Of a stretch of DNA of 5,742 bases, positions 1 through 5,742 are shown piece by piece (within the stretch, counting starts at the first letter, position 1; every line of letters begins with the position of its first letter). The DNA is from Candidatus Aegiribacteria sp. (GTDB lineage: Bacteria; Fermentibacterota; Fermentibacteria; Fermentibacterales; JCC-6). The stretch covers positions 1 to 5,742 of the forward strand of contig JAUVUL010000153.1 of the NCBI GenBank assembly GCA_030600975.1. The letters are read 5' to 3'. The notes under the pieces are model-generated. The model saw only the letters and a program-made list of their open reading frames with translations, made no database searches and was not told the DNA's origin. A program made the position numbers and the translations under genes.

Positions 1-2415
1 AACAAGCCTTCTGGTAAGATAACCTGCATCGGCCGTCTTCAGAGCAGTATCGGCAAGACCCTTCCTTGATCCATGGGTTGAGATGGAATACTCAATGACC
101 GAAAGACCTTCCTTCAATGAGGAGATGATCGGGGTCTCAATTGTTTCCCCAAGCTCTCCTGTAAGCTTCTTCCTGGGTTTAGCCATCAATCCACGCATAC
201 CAGCCAGCTGTTTCATCTGATCAACGCTTCCTCTTGCACCGGAATTAGCCATCATAAAGATAGGGTTGAAGCCGTGGTTATCATGACTCAGTCCTTCCAT
301 CATGGCGTTCTTGACTTCTTCCGTAGCTTTTGCCCAGTTATCTATCACTCTGTTGTACCGCTCGGCTTCGGTAAGCTCTCCGCGTTTCGAACTCTTCTCG
401 ATGATTTCAATCTCATGGGCGGTTCTCCCTATGATCTCCTTTTTGCTGGCTGGGATGATCATATCTCTCATTCCCACAGTCAGTCCTGATATCGTTGAAT
501 AGTGAAATCCGAGCTCTTTCAGATTGTCAAGCATAACTGCTGTACGAACTGATCCCAGCTCGTTGAAGCATCTACCCACTAACTGGTTGAGCCCTTTCTT
601 GCTGAAGACCTTTTCGTGGGGTATCCTCGCGTTCGCCATTATGAAACCAAGTTCGTCAGGGATTATCTCGTTGAAGAGAACCTGACCGACTGTTGTGTAG
701 TCCTTCCAGAACGGAGGGGTGATACGTTCCTTCTTGCCGTTCTCCTCAACGATTCTATTAATTCCCCCGATCTTGATCTTGGCATGAAGATCAATCCTAT
801 CGGCATCATAAGCACCCCGCACCTCGTCCGTTGAAGAGAAGATCATACCTTCTCCCTTTGCTCCGGGAAGGGATTTCGTGAGATAGTACGCGCCTATGAC
901 CAGATCATGACTTGGTGTGGTAACGGGTTCTCCGCTGGCGGGTCTCAGGATATTCTTGCTGCCCATCATGAGCATGCGAGCCTCAACCTGAGCTTCGGCC
1001 GAGAGGGGAACGTGCACCGCCATCTGGTCTCCGTCAAAATCAGCATTAAACGCTGTGCAGGCCAGGGGATGCAGCTGGATCGCCTTTCCCTCAACAAGAA
1101 CAGGCTCAAATGCCTGAATTCCAAGGCGATGAAGAGTGGGAGCCCTGTTCAGAAGGACGGGATGATTCTCTATAACCTCTTCGAGAACCGGCCATACTAT
1201 TTCGTCAGCTTCTTCCCATCTCTTGGTGGCTTTTTTTACGCTTTCATCCAGAAGCTCGCTGATTCTGGCTACTATAAAGGGCTTGAAAAGCTCAAGTGCC
1301 ATGGTCTTTGGGAGACCGCACTGATTCATCTTCAAGTCCGGGCCTACAACGATCACGCTTCTTCCGGAATAATCCACTCTTTTTCCAAGGAGGTTCTGGC
1401 GGAACCTTCCCCGTTTACCCTTGAGAAGATCCGAGAGGGATCGGAGGGGCCTCATACCGGCTCCTTTAACGGGTTTGCGCCTTGAACTGTTATCAAGAAC
1501 CGCGTCTACGGCTTCCTGCAGCATCCTCTTCTCATTCCTCAGAATGACATCGGGGGCCTGAAGATCGAGAAGCCGTTTCAGTCTGTTGTTCCTGTTAATC
1601 ACTCTCCGGTAGAGATCGTTCAGATCACTGGAGGCAAATCTTCCACCATCAAGAGGAACCAGAGGTCTGAGATCCGGGGGCAGCACAGGCAGTATCTGAA
1701 GGATCATCCACTCCGGCTTGTTGTCATCCGATGACAATCTGAATGCCTCAACTTCCTTCAGCCTCTTTATATTCTTCTTCCTGCGTGAAAAGGTTGTCTC
1801 GTTCGCTATGCTGGTTCGCAGGGCGGTCGCCATTTCTTCAAGGTCAAGGTCAGCCAGCATGGTTCGAATGGCTTCCGCTCCCATACCTACCTTAAAGACA
1901 TCACCGTACTCCTTTTTAGCTTCCCGGTACTCTCCATCGGTCAGAATCATACCAATATCGATATCCGGATGGTCGGATCTGGTAACGATATAGGATTCGT
2001 AATAGATAACACGCTCCAGCTTAAGGTTCGTGATATTAAGAAGCTTGGATATCTTCCGGGATTTGAAGAACCAGATATGAACGACAGGTACCGCAAGGTC
2101 TATATGGCCCATACGTTCTCTGCGTACCCTGGAATGCGTGACCTCAACACCGCATCTATCACATACTATTCCCTTGTTACGTATTCTTTTGTACTTTCCG
2201 CAGCTGCACTCCCAGTCCCGAACGGGACCGAAAATGCGTTCACAGAAAAGCCCTTCTGCTTCCGGTTTATAACTTCTATAATTAATGGTTTCAGCCTGAC
2301 TGACCTCTCCATGCGACCATTTTCGTATAGTTTCAGGGGAAGCAAGACTTATCTTCATCCCTCCGAAATCGGAGAGCAATACTCTGGCATCGCGTCGGGA
2401 AATGTTCTCTAACAT
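1..2415 (-). CDS. rpoC: DNA-directed RNA polymerase subunit beta', 3'-truncated by the window edge
   Basis: Beta' subunit of core RNA polymerase; it holds the catalytic Mg2+ and the clamp. The frame starts at ATG 2415-2413 ([20 protein letters not shown]) and is open for exactly 805 codons to base 1, with no stop. Recognisable parts in order: N-terminal zinc-binding domain with C70, C72, C85 and C88 (CSCGK and CDRCGVEV); [19 protein letters not shown] (100-117); lid and dimer region [20 protein letters not shown] (241-260); [27 protein letters not shown] (333-359); [21 protein letters not shown] (418-438); catalytic [12 protein letters not shown] with D459, D461 and D463 (457-468); [10 protein letters not shown] (721-730); and the bridge helix [30 protein letters not shown] (775-804). 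The trigger loop and everything after it lie outside; E. coli beta' is about 1400 residues, so a little over half is present. The start is supported by an optimally placed Shine-Dalgarno sequence and by translational spacing of 2 bases from rpoB. Ser777 in the bridge helix is unusual. Identity is certain. Confidence 0.98.
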   Translation of the reverse strand, partial: MLENISRRDARVLLSDFGGMKISLASPETIRKWSHGEVSQAETINYRSYKPEAEGLFCERIFGPVRDWECSCGKYKRIRNKGIVCDRCGVEVTHSRVRRERMGHIDLAVPVVHIWFFKSRKISKLLNITNLKLERVIYYESYIVTRSDHPDIDIGMILTDGEYREAKKEYGDVFKVGMGAEAIRTMLADLDLEEMATALRTSIANETTFSRRKKNIKRLKEVEAFRLSSDDNKPEWMILQILPVLPPDLRPLVPLDGGRFASSDLNDLYRRVINRNNRLKRLLDLQAPDVILRNEKRMLQEAVDAVLDNSSRRKPVKGAGMRPLRSLSDLLKGKRGRFRQNLLGKRVDYSGRSVIVVGPDLKMNQCGLPKTMALELFKPFIVARISELLDESVKKATKRWEEADEIVWPVLEEVIENHPVLLNRAPTLHRLGIQAFEPVLVEGKAIQLHPLACTAFNADFDGDQMAVHVPLSAEAQVEARMLMMGSKNILRPASGEPVTTPSHDLVIGAYYLTKSLPGAKGEGMIFSSTDEVRGAYDADRIDLHAKIKIGGINRIVEENGKKERITPPFWKDYTTVGQVLFNEIIPDELGFIMANARIPHEKVFSKKGLNQLVGRCFNELGSVRTAVMLDNLKELGFHYSTISGLTVGMRDMIIPASKKEIIGRTAHEIEIIEKSSKRGELTEAERYNRVIDNWAKATEEVKNAMMEGLSHDNHGFNPIFMMANSGARGSVDQMKQLAGMRGLMAKPRKKLTGELGETIETPIISSLKEGLSVIEYSISTHGSRKGLADTALKTADAGYLTRRLV

Positions 2416-2417
2416 TT

Positions 2418-5400
2418 TTATTCCTCCCCTTCATCAGGCAGCAATTCAACATCCAGAGCAAGGCTCCTCATTTCATTCTGAAGAACGTTGAATGATTCGG
2501 GAGTTAGTGATTGAGGGATATTCTCTCCGTTCACCATCGCGCTATAGGCACGTGCCCTTCCGTCAACGTCATCCGACTTGATGGTGAGCATTTCCTTCAG
2601 GCAGTGTGCCGCACCGTAGGCTTCAAGAGCCCATACTTCCATCTCTCCCAACCTCTGACCGCCATTCTGCGCTTTACCTCCCAGAGGCTGCTGAGTAACC
2701 ATTGCGTATGGGCCGGTAGCCCTTGCGTGTAGTTTGTCCTCAACCTGATGCGCCAGTTTCATCATATACATGCTTCCAACCGTAACTCTCTGATCAAAGG
2801 GATCGCCGGTCCTGCCGTCGTAGAGTACAGTTTTCCCGTCTCTGTCAAAACCGGCTTCCTCAAGAACATCTTCGATCTCTATGTTGGTTGCGGAATCGAA
2901 CACAGGTGTAATCCCATCGTAACCCATTCTTTTTGCAGCCCATCCGATGTTCGTTTCCATTATCTGGCCTACGTTCATCCTGCTCGGTACTCCTAGGGGG
3001 TTGAGACAGATATCGATTGGAGTTCCGTCAGGCAAATAGGGCATATCCTCCTGAGGGACGATTATGCTGACAACACCTTTGTTTCCATGCCTTCCTGCCA
3101 TCTTGTCACCGACCTGCAGTTTACGGCGTTTCGCCAGGTAGACTTTCACTGTTTTAATAACTCCAGGTGGAAGGTCGTCACCCCGCATGAGTTTTTCCTC
3201 AGCGGTTTCCAGTTCATTTTCCAACCTCTTATGCTCCTTTGCGGCATTTCTGAGTATCTGACGTGTTTCATCATCAGCCTTAAGATCATCCACAAGTTGT
3301 TGACTCGAATCTATATCGGAGAAATGTGCCTTATTCAGGAAAGATGCCGAAAGCTTCCTTCCTGAGGGAACCAGAACCTCTCCTGTAAGCTTATCAACAA
3401 AACTGACAGCTTTCTGACCCAGGAGAATTTCCCTGAGAAGTTCGTCTCTTTCGGCGAACAGCCGCTTCTCTTTTTCCTCGAATTCATCCCTGAACCTGTC
3501 CCGTTTCTCATCGATCTCCCTGCGAGTTCTTTCAGTCTTGTCCTTCCTTGAAAAGACTTTTACATCGATAACCATGCCGTCCATACCGGTAGGTGCCCGC
3601 AACGATGCGTCCTTCACGTCTCCAGCCTTCTGGCCGAATATAGCCCTGATCAGTCTTTCGGATGGAGACAGGTCCTGTTCTCCCTTTGGTGTAATTTTAC
3701 CGACAAGGATATCCCTCTCCCTCACCCTTGAACCGACCTTTATAATACCATCTTCATCCAGGTTAGCTATCTCTTCAGGATTATCAACGCTGGGAAGTTC
3801 TTTTGTCAGTTCTTCAGGGCCGAGTTTTGTCTCTCTGAACTGCGTCTCAAGTTCCACAACATGAACCGAAGTGAAGGCATCGTTCCTGATAACCCTTTCG
3901 CTGACGACAATGGCATCCTCGAAATTGTAGCCGTTCCATGGAATGAAAGCCACTGTTGCATTGAAGCCAAGCGCGAGTATGCCGTTCTCGGTTGCCATAC
4001 CATCCGCCAGAACCGAACCCTTCTTAACTACGTCGCCAACGCTGACAAGGGGTCTCTGGTTGAAGCAGGTATCCTGGTTCGTCCTTTTGAATTTCTGCAG
4101 CTGGTAGGTATCGAACCTGTTGAAATCATGCACCTCACAGTCAGCCTTTACGACTACGTGGGAAGCATCAACCTCCTGTACAGTTCCTGCCCTCAGCGCT
4201 GTGACAAGTGTTCCGGAATCAAGGGCAGCCCTTACCTCCATGCCGGTTCCTACAACGGGAGAATGGGGATAAAGAAGAGGTACCGCCTGACGCTGCATAT
4301 TCGAACCCATAAGCGCCCTGTTCGCGTCATCATGCTCAAGGAAGGGTATCAGAGCGGCTGAAACACCTACAAGCTGTCTTGGACTGACATCAATGAATTC
4401 AACGTCACTCGGGGATACCATCGGGAATGTACCTGCCCGTCTGGTTCTTACAAGGGGGCCGATGAGGTTCCCATCTTTGTCTATGAGTGCGTCGGCTTCA
4501 GCTATCGTAGTACGATCTTCCCTGTCGGCAGAAAGGTAAACAACTTCGTCAGTCACCTTTCCATCGATCACGCGGCGGTAGGGTGTTTCCAGAAAGCCGA
4601 ACCGATTAATGGAGGCGAAAACAGCCAGAGTGGTGATTAGTCCAATATTAGGTCCTTCTGGGGTTTCAACCGGGCACATGCGTCCGTAATGTGTATGGTG
4701 CACATCCCTGACATCGAAACCTGCCCTCTCTCTTGTCAATCCACCCTGACCCAGAGCACTTGTCCTTCTCTTATGAGTAAGTTCGGCAAGAGGGTTGGTT
4801 TGCTCCATAAACTGTGAAAGCTGGCTGGAGCCGAAAAACGTGTTTATCACGCTCGACAGTGTCCTGGAATTGACAAGATCATGTGGAGTTAGTTTTTCAC
4901 GATCCTGATGTCCCATCCTGTCACGTATGGTTCTTGCCATTCTGCTGAGTCCCTTTGAAAATTCCTGACCGAGAAGCTCTCCAACTGTTCTGACCCTTCT
5001 GTTTCCCAGATGGTCTATATCGTCCGAGGTATTTCTGCCCTCGCGAAGTCTGATGAGGTTTTCAACAATGGCGACCATATCCGGGATGGTGAGAGTAAGC
5101 TTTTCCATGGATGTGGAGATGTTAAGTCGTTCGTTAAGCTTGTATCTTCCAACCTCGCTAAGGCTGTAGCGCTTCGAATCAAAGAACATAGATCTCAGGT
5201 AGCTTCTCGCGTGATCAAGATTCGGCGCATCAGTACCCCTGAGCGCTTCGTAGATCCACATTGTGGCCGAATCTTCGTTCTTCTCAACTCCGGCTCCCAG
5301 AGATGTGGCTTCCTTTACCAGGGTTTTCCTGATTCCGTCAAAATCGTTGGTTTCCAAACGCGGCGCCAGGAATTCAGCTTCTTTAATGCCATGCTCAACA

Positions 5401-5735
5401 AGCATTTCAATCTTTTCGATACTCTCAACAGGTTCATCACAGCGGGCAAGCAATTCACCGGTTGAGGGGTCAACGATATCCTCAGCAAAGGATTTGAGAA
5501 TAAGCTCAATAGCTTTCGAGCTACTCTTAAGAGCAGATTCAAGATCTTTGGTTACCTTCGGATAGAAGCTAGATAGTATATCCGCGTCCGAACCCAGACC
5601 AAGAGCGCGAAGAAGCATTGTTACAGGTATTCTTTTGGGGCGCCTGTCGATATTCACATATATGATATCGTTGTGATCAAGCTTCAGGTCCAGCCAGGAT
5701 CCCCTCAGAGGAATTACCCTGGACTTGAAGCTTGA
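2418..5735 (-). CDS. rpoB: DNA-directed RNA polymerase subunit beta, 5'-truncated by the window edge
   Basis: Beta subunit of core RNA polymerase, forming one side of the active-site cleft. The reading frame is open for 1105 codons and ends in TAA at 2418-2420. Counting from the GTG at 5657 as residue 1, I see: IDRRPKR and LLRALG (3-20); [12 protein letters not shown] (212-223); the rifampicin-pocket segment [14 protein letters not shown] to ALGQGG (276-306); [19 protein letters not shown] (323-341); WNGYNFEDA with E580-D581; KLGPEE (611-616); a charged coiled-coil insertion (about 706-824); [12 protein letters not shown] with K852 and K860, matching E. coli K1065 and K1073; R893 (R1106); H977 (H1237); and [29 protein letters not shown] (989-1017). 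The GTG at 5657 is an internal Val, not a start: upstream in the same frame lies [22 protein letters not shown], standard RpoB sequence. By alignment from memory with E. coli beta, about 170 N-terminal residues are missing. The first few codons (5731-5735) lie in the suspect terminal repeat. Identity is certain. Confidence 0.98.
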   Translation of the reverse strand, partial: SSFKSRVIPLRGSWLDLKLDHNDIIYVNIDRRPKRIPVTMLLRALGLGSDADILSSFYPKVTKDLESALKSSSKAIELILKSFAEDIVDPSTGELLARCDEPVESIEKIEMLVEHGIKEAEFLAPRLETNDFDGIRKTLVKEATSLGAGVEKNEDSATMWIYEALRGTDAPNLDHARSYLRSMFFDSKRYSLSEVGRYKLNERLNISTSMEKLTLTIPDMVAIVENLIRLREGRNTSDDIDHLGNRRVRTVGELLGQEFSKGLSRMARTIRDRMGHQDREKLTPHDLVNSRTLSSVINTFFGSSQLSQFMEQTNPLAELTHKRRTSALGQGGLTRERAGFDVRDVHHTHYGRMCPVETPEGPNIGLITTLAVFASINRFGFLETPYRRVIDGKVTDEVVYLSADREDRTTIAEADALIDKDGNLIGPLVRTRRAGTFPMVSPSDVEFIDVSPRQLVGVSAALIPFLEHDDANRALMGSNMQRQAVPLLYPHSPVVGTGMEVRAALDSGTLVTALRAGTVQEVDASHVVVKADCEVHDFNRFDTYQLQKFKRTNQDTCFNQRPLVSVGDVVKKGSVLADGMATENGILALGFNATVAFIPWNGYNFEDAIVVSERVIRNDAFTSVHVVELETQFRETKLGPEELTKELPSVDNPEEIANLDEDGIIKVGSRVRERDILVGKITPKGEQDLSPSERLIRAIFGQKAGDVKDASLRAPTGMDGMVIDVKVFSRKDKTERTRREIDEKRDRFRDEFEEKEKRLFAERDELLREILLGQKAVSFVDKLTGEVLVPSGRKLSASFLNKAHFSDIDSSQQLVDDLKADDETRQILRNAAKEHKRLENELETAEEKLMRGDDLPPGVIKTVKVYLAKRRKLQVGDKMAGRHGNKGVVSIIVPQEDMPYLPDGTPIDICLNPLGVPSRMNVGQIMETNIGWAAKRMGYDGITPVFDSATNIEIEDVLEEAGFDRDGKTVLYDGRTGDPFDQRVTVGSMYMMKLAHQVEDKLHARATGPYAMVTQQPLGGKAQNGGQRLGEMEVWALEAYGAAHCLKEMLTIKSDDVDGRARAYSAMVNGENIPQSLTPESFNVLQNEMRSLALDVELLPDEGEE
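2423..2430 (-). promoter_or_regulatory. Shine-Dalgarno sequence for rpoC, inside the rpoB 3' end
   Basis: Reading the minus strand, the end of rpoB is GAAGGGGAGGAATAAAAATG. AGGGGAGG here contains a GGAGG core that ends 7 bases before the rpoC ATG, an ideal spacing. The site overlaps the last Glu-Gly-Glu-Glu codons of rpoB, and only 2 bases separate the TAA from the ATG. This supports the chosen rpoC start and implies that the two subunits are translated from one message with coupled or re-initiating ribosomes, as expected for a 1:1 complex. There is no room for a terminator or promoter between the genes. The site is seen in sequence; the coupling is inferred. Confidence 0.8.
3186..3542 (-). 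other. Lineage-specific coiled-coil insertion in RpoB (beta-SI2 / beta-i9 type)
   Basis: About 119 residues of RpoB (706-824, counted from GTG 5657) lie between the conserved VIDVKVFSR block and [20 protein letters not shown]. In Bacillus and Thermus these blocks are almost adjacent; in E. coli they are separated by the beta-SI2 insertion. The segment has two strongly charged, heptad-like stretches (about 706-743 and 790-825, rich in Glu, Lys and Arg). Between them lies a less charged part, about residues 745-785, containing [22 protein letters not shown]. This fits two antiparallel helices of a coiled coil capped by a small fold. The insertion type is known; the fold of the middle part is inference. 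Confidence 0.75.
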
Positions 5736-5742
5736 TCACAAC
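5670..5742. repeat. Inverted repeat (22-base arms) at the window end, probable fold-back artefact
   Basis: Bases 5670-5691 (GTTGTGATCAAGCTTCAGGTCC) reappear as their reverse complement at 5721-5742, with one difference (G5687 opposite T5725, a G-T wobble) and a 29-base spacer. The inner arm is ordinary rpoB coding sequence (DLKLDHN). The outer arm reads on the minus strand into an in-frame TGA at 5736-5738, immediately before [12 protein letters not shown], where RpoB should continue uninterrupted. The single mismatch lies in the inner part of the arms, while the outer 12 bases match perfectly. That is the pattern expected if the end GGACTTGAAG annealed back on CTTCAGGTCC and was extended. 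A real rpoB disruption is the alternative, but it is much less likely. Confidence 0.85.

Noticed and set aside
1027..1047. Possible catalytic-site defect in rpoC
   Set aside because: The NADFDGD motif is intact with all three Asp residues, so the enzyme is expected to be active.
1231..1237. Run of seven A on the coding strand of rpoC (GTA AAA AAA GCC), a possible -1 slippery heptamer
   Set aside because: The -1 frame stops after about 9 codons and would give a useless beta' fragment ending before the catalytic site; no obvious stimulatory structure seen. Lys-Lys in a variable loop explains the run.
907..1485. 192-codon open frame on the plus strand
   Set aside because: It lies fully antisense to the most conserved part of rpoC, shows no recognisable domain, and its length follows from the constrained codons of the opposite strand.
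2416..2417. Possible terminator, promoter or small gene between rpoB and rpoC
   Set aside because: Only two bases separate the genes, so no such element fits.
3861..4361. 166-codon open frame on the plus strand
   Set aside because: It is antisense to conserved rpoB sequence (the WNGYNFED and DGMATENG region) and has no family resemblance; a shadow frame.
5010..5465. 151-codon open frame on the plus strand
   Set aside because: It is antisense to the rpoB N-terminal lobe. The protein has no recognisable motif and there is no convincing ribosome-binding site.

Overview
The window is a piece of the bacterial rpoB-rpoC operon, read entirely on the minus strand. Both genes run off the window: rpoB has lost its 5' end at the right edge and rpoC has lost its 3' end at the left edge. 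Together they fill the whole window except for 2 bases between the genes and about 12 anomalous bases at the right end. They encode the beta and beta' subunits that form the catalytic core of RNA polymerase. The window holds no RNA genes, mobile elements, CRISPR arrays or accessory genes, and no gene-free stretch of 300 bases.

Layout, in transcription order (right to left): (1) 5721-5742 is an inverted copy of 5670-5691, so the right edge is a near-perfect hairpin. It puts an in-frame TGA just upstream of recognisable RpoB sequence and is most likely a fold-back or assembly artefact. (2) 5735-2418 is rpoB, from the RGSWLD block of the N-terminal lobe to the C-terminus. It includes the rifampicin-pocket region, a coiled-coil lineage insertion (beta-SI2 type) and the conserved catalytic lysines and arginine. 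(3) 2423-2430 is a strong Shine-Dalgarno sequence inside the last rpoB codons. (4) 2415-1 is the first 805 codons of rpoC, from the N-terminal zinc finger through the NADFDGD Mg2+ site to the end of the bridge helix. The trigger loop and C-terminal part lie outside.

Organism: a bacterium, probably diderm and probably uncultured. RpoB carries the beta-SI2 type insertion between VKVF and GDDLPPGV but lacks the extra segment that E. coli has after the QILETHLGMAAK block. RpoC has a longer F-loop linker ([17 protein letters not shown]) of the kind I associate with Bacteroidota, Chlorobiota and related FCB-type phyla. AGA, AGG and ATA codons are used freely and base composition is near balanced. 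This argues against Gammaproteobacteria and Firmicutes, but I cannot name a phylum from memory.

I found no new biological system here. The points worth a second look are local: the terminal hairpin, a Ser in place of the usual Phe in the bridge helix, several changes in the rifampicin-pocket segment, and a 2-residue deletion in the N-terminal part of beta'.
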